Assembly: GCF_900104815.1 (NCBI RefSeq)
Contig: NZ_FNTD01000004.1
Location: 744,001-808,000 of the forward strand
Length of the DNA stretch: 64,000 nt
Origin: Streptomyces misionensis
GTDB lineage: Bacteria > Actinomycetota > Actinomycetes > Streptomycetales > Streptomycetaceae
Direction of reading: 5' to 3'
The first letter of the stretch is position 1; each line of letters opens with the position of its first letter. Below the pieces are notes generated by a model, which made no database searches, was not told where the DNA came from, and saw only the letters and a program-made list of their open reading frames with translations. Below, piece after piece: positions 55,391 through 62,936 of this stretch. A program made the translations under genes and the position numbers.

Positions 55391-56059
55391 TCACACGAGG
55401 TGGGCGAAGACCACGAGGTTGTCGGTGTAGTCCTTCGCCGTGTGGTCGTAGTCGCCCGCGCAGGTGATGAGGCGGGCCTCGGGGCGCGCGGCGTCGGCGT
55501 AGACGCGTTCGCTCGGGAAGTCGTCCTTGGCGAAGGTCTCGGCGCTGTCCACCACGAAGTTCGCGGTCCGTCCGTCGGCGCGCTCCACGGAGAACCGGTC
55601 GCCGGTCGTCAGCCGGTCGAGATCGACGAAGACGGCCGCGGAGATCTTGGTGTCCACGTGTCCGGCGATGATCGCCGTGCCCTTCTCCCCGGGGGCCGCG
55701 CCCTTGGCGTACCAGCCGACGAGATTGGTGTCGGCGGCGGGCGGCGGTTCCAGCTGGCCCGTGGCGGCGAGCGACAGCCGGGTGAAGGGGGCGTCGACCC
55801 CGATCTTCGGGATGAGCAGGCGGGTCGGCGCGGAGCGGGGCAGCGCGGAGCCGACCCGGGGGTCGGCCTGACCGGCGGAGCTGGCGCCCGAGGCCGGGGT
55901 CGCCCGCGGCGCGGGGAGCGTCCCGTGATGGCCGCCGAACACGCTGACGGCCAGGAAGAGGATCGCCACCCCCCACAGCACCAGCCGCCCACCGCGGCCG
56001 GCGGCTCCCGGGTCCGGCGCCGGTTCGCCGGACGGGGAGGAGGACGGTTCTGCCGCCAT
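55391..56059 (-). CDS. Class F sortase, 222 aa
   Basis: The start is ATG 56059. A short polar N-terminus and one membrane helix (LVLWGVAILFLAVSVFGG, about 28-45) are followed by the sortase domain: TRLLIPKIGVDAPFTRLSLA, then the catalytic His in TAIIAGHVDTK and the catalytic Cys in ARLITCAGDYDH. This motif set is that of class F sortases of actinobacteria, which join surface proteins to the wall or to each other. The neighbouring surface protein is a plausible partner. Confidence 0.9.
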   Translation of the reverse strand: MAAEPSSSPSGEPAPDPGAAGRGGRLVLWGVAILFLAVSVFGGHHGTLPAPRATPASGASSAGQADPRVGSALPRSAPTRLLIPKIGVDAPFTRLSLAATGQLEPPPAADTNLVGWYAKGAAPGEKGTAIIAGHVDTKISAAVFVDLDRLTTGDRFSVERADGRTANFVVDSAETFAKDDFPSERVYADAARPEARLITCAGDYDHTAKDYTDNLVVFAHLV

Positions 56060-56284
56060 CGGACACCACCTCAACTCGGGCAGGGCAGCACGGGGATCGG
56101 AGCCGGGCCGGGCGCCGGGGCGGCGGACGGCCGGCGGGGCCGGGACACGGGGCCCACGGCGGGTACGGCGTCGAAGCGCACCGGGCGGCCTGCGCGGGCG
56201 CCCGGCACCCGGGTCCCGCCCCGCACGGGCCGCCGGCACTCCTCGGGGCCGGCGGCGTCCGCGTCCTGCGGGGCGGGCGGGTGG

Positions 56285-56938
56285 TCAGGAGGCCGGCCGG
56301 CCTGCCTGCTTGCGGCGCAGCGCGTACACGCCCGCCGCGGCCACGCCGAGCACCGCCAGGCCGCCCGTGGTGACACCGGGATCGGCGAGGGCACCACCGC
56401 CGGTGTGCATGCCGCCGCGCGGCTTGTCGCGGCCGCCGTCGGAGCCGCCGCCCCAGTCGTCGCCGCCCTCGTCGCCGCCGCCCTTGCCGCGACCGCCGCT
56501 GCCGCCCTCGTCGTCGCCGCCGCCCTTGCCCCGGCCGCCGCTGCCGCCCTCGTCGTCGCCGCCGCCGCCCTTGCCGCGGCCGCCGCTGCCGCCCTCGTCG
56601 CCGCCCTTGTCCTCCCGGTAGGTCTCGGGGTTGAACTTGCTCTCGCCGGTGCCGGAGGCCCAGCTGTCGCCGCGCAGCACGGTGGCGAGCGCTCCGCCAC
56701 CCGTGTGCATTCCGCCGCGGGGCCGGTCGTGTCCGCGCTCGTCACCGCCGCCGCTGCCGTTGTCTTGTTCCCGGTCGGAACCCTTGCCGCGGTCGCCGCC
56801 GGAGTCACTGCTGTGCGAGGAGGAGTCCCCACCGCCCGAGTCGTGCCCCGCCGGGACCGCGAACGCGGCGCCGGGCGTGGCGAAGGCGAGGGCGGCCGCG
56901 GCGGCTGCCGTGGCCAGGAGGGTACGGGCAGAACGCAT
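56285..56938 (-). CDS. Secreted repeat protein with C-terminal anchor, likely sortase partner, 217 aa
   Basis: The start is ATG 56938. A signal peptide (RTLLATAAAAAALAFATPGA) precedes a Gly/Asp/Ser-rich body with three tandem GGSGGRGKGGG units (about 115-155). The motif PRGGMHTGGGALA appears twice, before and after the repeats. A final hydrophobic helix (GLAVLGVAAAGVYALRRKQA) anchors the C-terminus. No LPxTG is seen. Its place directly upstream of a class F sortase on the same strand suggests they work together on the cell surface. Confidence 0.8.
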   Translation of the reverse strand: MRSARTLLATAAAAAALAFATPGAAFAVPAGHDSGGGDSSSHSSDSGGDRGKGSDREQDNGSGGGDERGHDRPRGGMHTGGGALATVLRGDSWASGTGESKFNPETYREDKGGDEGGSGGRGKGGGGDDEGGSGGRGKGGGDDEGGSGGRGKGGGDEGGDDWGGGSDGGRDKPRGGMHTGGGALADPGVTTGGLAVLGVAAAGVYALRRKQAGRPAS

Positions 56939-57214
56939 CGTGTTGTCCTTCCGCCGGGGCCGGGCAGCGGATACCTCATCAGCTCGATGGACCCGGTCTC
57001 GACATGAACCACCGTCAGTGAGGGCACCGGCTCCCACCATCCGGGCCGCCCAGCCGGGTCACCCGGCCACCCGTCTGCCCCAGTGCGCCCGCCCCGCGGC
57101 CCCTCGTCCGGCCCCGTCGCCACCGCCACGGGAAATCCGCCACCCCCTCTTGTTATGACAGCCGTCATAGCGCACTCTGGTGCCGGACGGCACGACACGC
57201 GGCGGGAGGCGGCA

Positions 57215-58093
57215 GTGGTGGAGGGAACGGCGCGGGCCCTGTGGCAGCGCTACGAACCGGTGCACGATCTGGTGTACTTCGCGCCGCAGGCCCGCCGCGC
57301 GGCGGACGCGCTCGGGATGCGCGGGTTCTGGATGGGCTACTTCGCGCTGCGCGCGGCCCCGCTCGGCGAGGTCTCCCCCGCCGTCGTGACCAGCGCTTTC
57401 TACATCTTCCACCCTGCCCGCGCGGCCCGGGCGCTGCCGGACGCGTGGACGTACGCGGCGCCCGCGAAGGTGCTGGCGGCCCGCGAGGACGCCATGGACG
57501 CGGCGATGACCGAGTTGTTCGGGGCGGACGTCACCGGCTCCGCCCGGTTCGCGGAGGCCGCCGACCTCGCCTGGGCGGCCGCGTCGGCCGCGGACACCTC
57601 CGGCCGGGTGCTGGCCGCCGCCAACCAGGCGCTGGAGCGCCCGGAGCGGCCCACGGCCCGGCTGTGGCAGGCGGTGACGACCCTGCGCGAGCACCGGGGC
57701 GACGGGCACGTCGCGGCGCTGGTGAGCCGGCGGCTCGGGCCGGTCGAGGCGATGCTGCTCAAGGCGGCCGCCGGCGAGTCGGACGGGGCCTTCCTGCGGG
57801 AGACGCGCAGGTGGGAGCAGGCCGACTGGGCGGCGGGCGGGGACCGGCTGCGCGCCCGGGGGCTGCTCGCGGCGGACGGTTCGCTCACCGCGGCCGGGGC
57901 GACGGCGCGCGCGGAGGTCGAGGCGCTGACCGACGCGGCGGCCGAGGGCCCGTGGGCCGTGCTCGGCCCGGACCGCACCGCGCGCCTGGCCGCCCTGCTG
58001 GATCCGCTGGCCGACGCGGTGGAGAACTCGGGTCTGCTGCCGCCCGGCAACCCGGTGGGCCTGACCCCGCGCCGGCGGCCGGCCGGCGACTGA
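57215..58093 (+). CDS. SCO6745-like protein, 292 aa
   Basis: GTG at 57215 follows GGGAGGC. The sequence LWQRYEPVHDLVYFAPQARR, ADALGMRGFWMGYFALRAAP, VVTSAFYIFHPARAARAL and RLWQAVTTLREHRGDGHVAA is typical of the SCO6745 family, helical soluble proteins of actinomycetes with no known activity. It is divergent from the repeat protein. Related proteins often stand near regulators of secondary metabolism, but nothing here defines its role. Confidence 0.85.
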   Translation: MVEGTARALWQRYEPVHDLVYFAPQARRAADALGMRGFWMGYFALRAAPLGEVSPAVVTSAFYIFHPARAARALPDAWTYAAPAKVLAAREDAMDAAMTELFGADVTGSARFAEAADLAWAAASAADTSGRVLAAANQALERPERPTARLWQAVTTLREHRGDGHVAALVSRRLGPVEAMLLKAAAGESDGAFLRETRRWEQADWAAGGDRLRARGLLAADGSLTAAGATARAEVEALTDAAAEGPWAVLGPDRTARLAALLDPLADAVENSGLLPPGNPVGLTPRRRPAGD

Positions 58094-58249
58094 CGGTACG
58101 GGCCGCGCCTCGTGTGACCCTTCGGCGCACTCGTGCCGCCGGAGCGCGCCCGGGCGGGCCGGCGGCCGCCGCCGATCGGCCGAAAAGTGTCGTATCAACG
58201 GTCGAAGTACCCTCTCCTGGCCTGGTGTTGCGAGCCGTACTCTGAAGCC

Positions 58250-59116
58250 GTGGTCACGCGAGACGAGGATCCTGGACAGGTCGCGGCCCGGCTCACCGGG
58301 CGCGCGGTCAGCGGCACGTATGCGGTGTCCGCCTCGCCCGTCGAGGTGCGGCTGGACGACGGCACACCGGTGATGGTCAAGCGCGCCGACATCCCCGGGG
58401 CGGTGCGCGCCGAGGCGGCGGGGTTGCGCTGGCTGGCCGCGGCGGGAGCCGTACGGCTGCCCGCGGTGCTCGGCTGCGACGAGCGCTGGCTGGTGACCGA
58501 GCGGGTGGCGACCGGCCGGCCCGACCCGGAGGCGGCGTTCCGTTTCGGTCAGGCGCTGGCCGCCCTGCACGCGGCGGGCGCACCCTGCTTCGGGGCGGCG
58601 CCGCCCGGGGGCCCCGAGGACGCGTACATCGGGCTCGCCCCCATGCGCAACGCCCCCGGCGCCGAGTGGAGCGGCTGGTACGCCGAACGGCGCGTGCTGC
58701 CGTATGTGCGCGGCGCGGTCGAGCGGGGCACGCTGCGACCGGGCGAGGCGGCGGTGTTCGAGCGGCTCTGCGCCCGGCTGCCCGAGCTGGCCGGTCCCGC
58801 CGAGCCGCCCGCCCGGCTGCACGGCGACCTGTGGAGCGGCAATGTGCTGTGGGGCGCGGACGGCGCGGTACGGCTCATCGACCCGGCCGCGCACGGCGGG
58901 CACCGGGAGACCGATCTGGCGATGCTTCAGCTCTTCGGCTGCCCCCATCTGGACCGCGTCCTGGCGGGCTACGAGGAGGCGGCGCCGCTCGCCGACGGCT
59001 GGCGCGCCCGCGTCGGGGTACACCAGTTGTTCCCGCTCCTGGTGCACGCGGTGCTGTTCGGACGCGGATACGCGGAGCAAGCGCTGACGGTGGCGCGCGA
59101 GGCGCTCACGGCGTGA
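58250..59116 (+). CDS. Fructosamine kinase family protein, 288 aa
   Basis: The start chosen is GTG 58250 (VVTRDEDPGQVAARLTG); no strong ribosome site is visible. The kinase-like fold shows VMVKRADIPGAVRAEAAGLR (Lys), WLVTERVATGRPDPEA (hinge), the catalytic HGDLWSGNVLWG (Asp, Asn) and VRLIDPAAHGGHRETDLAM (DPA metal site). Bacterial members phosphorylate fructosamines or ribulosamines to repair glycated proteins. It ends 119 bases before the RiPP precursor gene, so it may or may not belong to that locus. Confidence 0.88.
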   Translation: MVTRDEDPGQVAARLTGRAVSGTYAVSASPVEVRLDDGTPVMVKRADIPGAVRAEAAGLRWLAAAGAVRLPAVLGCDERWLVTERVATGRPDPEAAFRFGQALAALHAAGAPCFGAAPPGGPEDAYIGLAPMRNAPGAEWSGWYAERRVLPYVRGAVERGTLRPGEAAVFERLCARLPELAGPAEPPARLHGDLWSGNVLWGADGAVRLIDPAAHGGHRETDLAMLQLFGCPHLDRVLAGYEEAAPLADGWRARVGVHQLFPLLVHAVLFGRGYAEQALTVAREALTA

Positions 59117-59235
59117 ACACCGGCGCACACCGGACCGGTGGAACGCCTCCCTCCGTGGCACCGTCACGCAGCGTAAGGAAACCATTCACCCGTTCGATTC
59201 GTATAAGGACGTGAAAGCCGAACCAGGGAGAGACC

Positions 59236-59427
59236 ATGCAACCGTTCACGCTCAACTACGCGCGCCCGGCTGTGCAGTTGGAAGTCACCGTTCCGTACGC
59301 GTACGACTCCGGACTGCAGTTGAACGTCCTCCCGGACGGGCGGATCGCCGCGACCGATCACGCGACCTTGCGCGCGCTGGGAACCACGACCTCGACCGCC
59401 GGTTCCAAGACGCACTTCGACGACTGA
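59236..59427 (+). CDS. tgmA: ATP-grasp-modified RiPP (graspetide-type) precursor peptide, 63 aa
   Basis: ATG at 59236 follows AGGGAGAG. The leader contains PFTLNYARPAVQLE (residues 3-16), the PF-x-L-x-YARP recognition motif of precursors in the SAV_5884-type system. The C-terminal core is rich in Thr/Ser/Lys and ends with two Asp (TTTSTAGSKTHFDD, 50-63), suited to ester or amide cross-links between hydroxyl or amine and acidic side chains. The neighbouring ATP-grasp enzyme confirms the pairing. The AT-rich upstream gap with TATAAG near 59201 could be its promoter. Confidence 0.9.
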   Translation: MQPFTLNYARPAVQLEVTVPYAYDSGLQLNVLPDGRIAATDHATLRALGTTTSTAGSKTHFDD

Positions 59428-59445
59428 GCCGCGGACCCGCAGACG

Positions 59446-60429
59446 ATGACCGTGCTCATCCTGACCAGTGAAGAGGACGTGACGGCGGACATGGTGGTCC
59501 TCCGGCTCGGCGAGGCCGGCGTGCCCGTCGTCCGGCTCGATCCCGCCGATCTGACGAACGGGGTGGCGCTGTCGGGCGAGTACGGGCGGGGCGCCCGCCA
59601 CGGGCAGCTGTCCGTGGGCGGGCGCCTCGTGGACATGGACGGTCTGCGCTCCGTCTGGCTGCGCAGGCCCGGGACCGCGGCGGCCCGTGCCGCCCAGCCG
59701 TCCGCCTGGCTGACCGAGGAGTCCGCGCAGGCGCTGTACGGCATGCTCCGCTGTACCGGCGCGCGCTGGATGAACCATCCGGACGCCGCCCGGCGCGCCC
59801 GGTACAAGCCCTGGCAGTTGCACCTCGCGCAACGCGCGGGACTGCCGGTGCCGGAGACGCTGATCACCACGCTCCCGGGGGCGGCGCGGGAGTTCGCGGG
59901 GCGCCATCCGGACCTGGTGGTCAAGCCGGTCTCCGGGGCGCATCCGCAGGAGCCGCCCCGGGCGGTGCCGACCAGCCGGGTCGCGCCGGACACGGACTTC
60001 ACGGCGGTGGCCTACGGGCCGACGCTGCTGCAACGACGCGTGCCCAAGCGGGCCGACATCCGGCTGACCGCCGTCGGCGGCACCCTGCTGGCGGCCCGCA
60101 AGCCGGTCGCCCCGGACGCCCATCCGGACGACGTGGACGTCCGGTTCGCCCCGTCGGTCGCCCCATGGGCCCCGGCGAAGGTGCCCGCTCCGGTCGCCGA
60201 GGGGGTGCTGCGGTATCTGCGCGGTGCCGAACTGGCCTATGGTGCCTTCGACTTCGCGGAGGACGCCGACGGCGTCTGGTGGTTCCTGGAGTGCAACCAG
60301 TCCGGTCAGTTCGGATTCGTGGAGATGGACACCGGGCAGCCGATCGCCGCCACCATCGCCGACTGGCTCGCGGGCAGCGGGAGTCCGGACGACGGGCTCC
60401 TGGACGACGAACAGTTCACGGGTTCTTGA
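59446..60429 (+). CDS. tgmB: ATP-grasp peptide maturase (graspetide ligase), 327 aa
   Basis: ATG at 59446, 18 bases after the precursor stop. An N-terminal domain (TVLILTSEEDVTADMVVLRL) that should bind the leader is followed by an ATP-grasp fold: YKPWQLHLAQRAGLPVPETL, then VVKPVSGAHPQEPP (ATP-binding Lys), and the metal-binding VWWFLECNQSGQFGFVEM (E-x-N). It would phosphorylate acidic side chains of the precursor and join them to Ser/Thr/Lys side chains. It is followed after 35 bases by an oxidoreductase gene on the same strand. Confidence 0.93.
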   Translation: MTVLILTSEEDVTADMVVLRLGEAGVPVVRLDPADLTNGVALSGEYGRGARHGQLSVGGRLVDMDGLRSVWLRRPGTAAARAAQPSAWLTEESAQALYGMLRCTGARWMNHPDAARRARYKPWQLHLAQRAGLPVPETLITTLPGAAREFAGRHPDLVVKPVSGAHPQEPPRAVPTSRVAPDTDFTAVAYGPTLLQRRVPKRADIRLTAVGGTLLAARKPVAPDAHPDDVDVRFAPSVAPWAPAKVPAPVAEGVLRYLRGAELAYGAFDFAEDADGVWWFLECNQSGQFGFVEMDTGQPIAATIADWLAGSGSPDDGLLDDEQFTGS

Positions 60430-60464
60430 GAACGCGGGCCACGGCCCGCCGAAAGGAACGTCAT

Positions 60465-61352
60465 ATGCGCATCGGACTGCTGGGAACGGGCCCGTGGGCC
60501 CGGGCGGCGTACGCCCCCGCCCTCGCCGGGCACCCCGGCCTGGAGTTCGCCGGGGTGTGGGGCCGCAGACCGGAGGCGGCCGGCGCGCTCGCGCGGCGGT
60601 ACGACGTCACGGCGTACGACGAGGTGGACGCGCTGCTCGCCGATGTGGACGCGGTCGCCGTCGCCCTGCCGCCGTCCGTGCAGGCCCCGTTGGCGGTGCG
60701 CGCGGCGCGGGCCGGACGGCATCTGCTGCTGGACAAGCCGCTCGCGCTCACGGTCGCCGACGCGCGGGCGGTGGCGGAGGCCGCGGAGCGCGCCCGGGTG
60801 GCGTCGGTGGTGTTCTTCACCACGCGGTTCCAGAAGGAGCCGGAGGCCTGGATCGAGGAACAGGCCGCGGTCGCGGGCTGGTTCACGGCGCGGGCCCAGT
60901 GGCTGGGCGCGGTGTTCACCACCGACAGCCCGTTCGCGGCCTCGCCGTGGCGCCGGGAGAAGGGCGCGCTGTGGGACGTGGGCCCGCACGCGCTGTCGGT
61001 GCTGCTGCCGGTCCTCGGCGATGTCACCCGGGTGGTGGCCGCCGGGCAGGGTCAGGGCGACACCGTGCACGTGGTCCTCGACCACGCCGCCGGGGCGTCC
61101 AGCACCCTCACCCTGAGCCTGACGGCCCCGCCCGCGGCGGCCGGGGCCGAGGTGGAACTGCGCGGCGAGGCCGGGGTCACCGCCCTGCCGCCCGGCACGG
61201 AGGACGCGACCACCGCGCTCACCCGGGCCGCCGACGCCCTCCTGACCGCCGCCGCCACGGGCCGCCCGCACCCCTGCGACGCGGCCTTCGGCCTCCGGGT
61301 CACCGAGGTCCTGACGACCGCGGAGGCCCGTCTGACGGGCGCCGGGGGTTGA
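60465..61352 (+). CDS. Gfo/Idh/MocA-type oxidoreductase, 295 aa
   Basis: ATG at 60465 follows AAAGGAACG. The Rossmann motif is MRIGLLGTGPWARAAYAPAL, followed by DVDAVAVALPPSVQAPLAVR, GRHLLLDKPLALT (active-site Lys in the E/D-K-P motif), and WDVGPHALSVLLPVLGD (catalytic His). NAD(P)-dependent members act on sugars or other polyols. The gene follows the graspetide ligase with a short gap, so it may modify the peptide or a small partner molecule. Its end overlaps the convergent methyltransferase by 53 bp. Confidence 0.88.
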   Translation: MRIGLLGTGPWARAAYAPALAGHPGLEFAGVWGRRPEAAGALARRYDVTAYDEVDALLADVDAVAVALPPSVQAPLAVRAARAGRHLLLDKPLALTVADARAVAEAAERARVASVVFFTTRFQKEPEAWIEEQAAVAGWFTARAQWLGAVFTTDSPFAASPWRREKGALWDVGPHALSVLLPVLGDVTRVVAAGQGQGDTVHVVLDHAAGASSTLTLSLTAPPAAAGAEVELRGEAGVTALPPGTEDATTALTRAADALLTAAATGRPHPCDAAFGLRVTEVLTTAEARLTGAGG

Positions 61353-62313
61353 CGAAGGACCCTGGCGAGGACCTGTCCGACGGTTCTCGTCTGCCCGGTG
61401 CGCCGGCGCAGCTCTCGCCGGCGCGGGAGGCGGCCGCGAAGACCCAGCGGTTGGCGGCCAGGGCGTCATGGGGTTCCGGCAGCGGGCCGCGGCCGTGGCG
61501 GCGGGTGAACTCGTAGGGGGTGCGGACGGTCACCGTCCAGCCCCGGTCCGCGAGTTCGCCCGCCGAGTCGGGGCGCGGCTCGCCGTCGAAGAGGGCGAGC
61601 AGGTCTATGCCGAGTCGCCGGCGCGCGTCGGCGTAGACGGGGCTGGACCGCACCTCCGGTGACTCCGCGATCGTCTTGATCTCGTAGGCCAGGGTGCTGC
61701 CCGCGGCGCTGAACCGGTCGACCGTGGCGACGAGGCGCCGCTCGGCCGCCGCGGGCAGGTAGAGCAGCAGCCCCTCGGCGAGCCAGGCGGTGGGCGCGCC
61801 GGGGTCGAAGCCCGCGTCCCGCAGTGCCCCGGTCCACTCATGCCGCAGGTCGGCCGCGAGCGGGCGGCGGTCGGCCAGCGGGACCGCCCGGACGCGGTCG
61901 AGCACCGACTGCTTGAACGCCAGCACCTCGGCGGTGTCCACCTCGTACACCGCGCACCCCGGCGGCCAGTCGAGCCGGTACGCCCGGGAGTCCAGGCCCG
62001 CGCCCAGCAGCACCACCTGGCGGACGCCCAGGTGCGCCGAGCGGAGCAGGTGATCGTCCAGAACCCGGGTGCGCAGGGCGAAGTACCGCCCCAGCCGGCC
62101 CCACAGCGGGTCGGCCTCCCCGCCGGGCACCTGTCCCGGGCGGACCGGCCAGCCGGCCGAGACCGGGGCCGCGCGCACGAAGTGCTCGGCGAGCGGGTCC
62201 CGGGCCAGGGCGTCGGGGCGGTGGGTCTCGATGGCGCGGGCCGCGGCCACCAGCAGGGCGGTGCGCCCCACTCCGTGGGCCACCCCGCCCGTCAGCCCGA
62301 CGGCCGCAGGCAC
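61300..62313 (-). CDS. SAM-dependent O-methyltransferase (TIGR00027/leucine carboxyl MT-like), 337 aa
   Basis: GTG at 62313 follows GAGGAGGAACC. The core has GVGRTALLVAAARAIETHRP, a first SAM loop QVVLLGAGLDSRAYRLDWPP, an acidic CAVYEVDTAEVLAFKQSVLD, and WLAEGLLLYLPAAAERRLVA. This is the TIGR00027/PPM-type family, widespread in actinomycetes, that methylates carboxyl or hydroxyl groups. The last 45 residues are a Ser/Arg/Pro-rich tail that extends into the end of the convergent gene. It could methylate the RiPP or a metabolite of the minus-strand operon. Confidence 0.88.
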   Translation of the reverse strand: MPAAVGLTGGVAHGVGRTALLVAAARAIETHRPDALARDPLAEHFVRAAPVSAGWPVRPGQVPGGEADPLWGRLGRYFALRTRVLDDHLLRSAHLGVRQVVLLGAGLDSRAYRLDWPPGCAVYEVDTAEVLAFKQSVLDRVRAVPLADRRPLAADLRHEWTGALRDAGFDPGAPTAWLAEGLLLYLPAAAERRLVATVDRFSAAGSTLAYEIKTIAESPEVRSSPVYADARRRLGIDLLALFDGEPRPDSAGELADRGWTVTVRTPYEFTRRHGRGPLPEPHDALAANRWVFAAASRAGESCAGAPGRREPSDRSSPGSFVNPRRPSDGPPRSSGPR

Positions 62314-62936
62314 GGTTCCTCCTCGTTCCGGTCCGCGGGCGCGGTCCAGGCCGCGGGATCCTCCACGGTGGTGGTCCGGGCGCCGTACACCACGCGCATG
62401 AACCGCAGGACGGCGTCGTACGGCAGGTGCAGGGCGGTGGTGCAGTCCGTCAGGACGGTGACGTGGAAGCCCTTCTGGAACGCGGTGCGGGCGGTGGTGT
62501 CCACGCACACGTCCGCGAACAACCCGGCGAGGACCAGGTGTCTGGTGCCCCGGGCGGTGAGGTGGGCCTCGAAGCCGTCGCCCAGGAAGGCGTCGAAGCG
62601 GGCCCGTTTGGTGAAGACGCGCTCGCCCGGCGCCGGGGAGACCGCGTGGAAGTCGGCGCCCCAGGAGCCCTCCAGGCACTTCGGCCGTTTGCCGAGGGCG
62701 CGGTCCCGCAGCCGCCAGGCGGGGCCCTGGTGTCCGGGGTCGCCGGTGAAGCGTACGAAGACCACCTCCACGTTCCGGGCGCGGGCCTCGGCCACCGCCC
62801 GGACGGTGCCGGCGACGGCCGCCTCCAGCACGGCGGGGTCGCCGGGGAAGCGGGCCAGGGCCGTCGGGCTCGCGCAGAAGTCGTTCTGCACGTCCACGAC
62901 GACCAGGGCCGTCCCCTCCTCCGTCCCGCCGGTCAC
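62292..62936 (-). CDS. Isochorismatase-family cysteine hydrolase, 214 aa
   Basis: GTG at 62936 overlaps the dehydrogenase stop, and the end overlaps the methyltransferase start by 22 bases. The catalytic triad is visible: Asp in LVVVDVQNDFC, Lys in VFTKRARFDAFLG, and Cys in LFADVCVDTTARTAFQKGF. The family hydrolyses vinyl ethers or amides, such as isochorismate, nicotinamide or carbamoyl compounds. The substrate cannot be read from the sequence. It shares an operon with a decarboxylating dehydrogenase and a methyltransferase. Confidence 0.9.
   Translation of the reverse strand: MTGGTEEGTALVVVDVQNDFCASPTALARFPGDPAVLEAAVAGTVRAVAEARARNVEVVFVRFTGDPGHQGPAWRLRDRALGKRPKCLEGSWGADFHAVSPAPGERVFTKRARFDAFLGDGFEAHLTARGTRHLVLAGLFADVCVDTTARTAFQKGFHVTVLTDCTTALHLPYDAVLRFMRVVYGARTTTVEDPAAWTAPADRNEEEPCLRPSG

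Noticed and set aside
56285..57007. Pro- and Ala-rich plus-strand frames over the repeat protein gene
   Set aside because: They lack ribosome sites and mirror the Gly-Asp repeats; the minus frame has a signal peptide and anchor.
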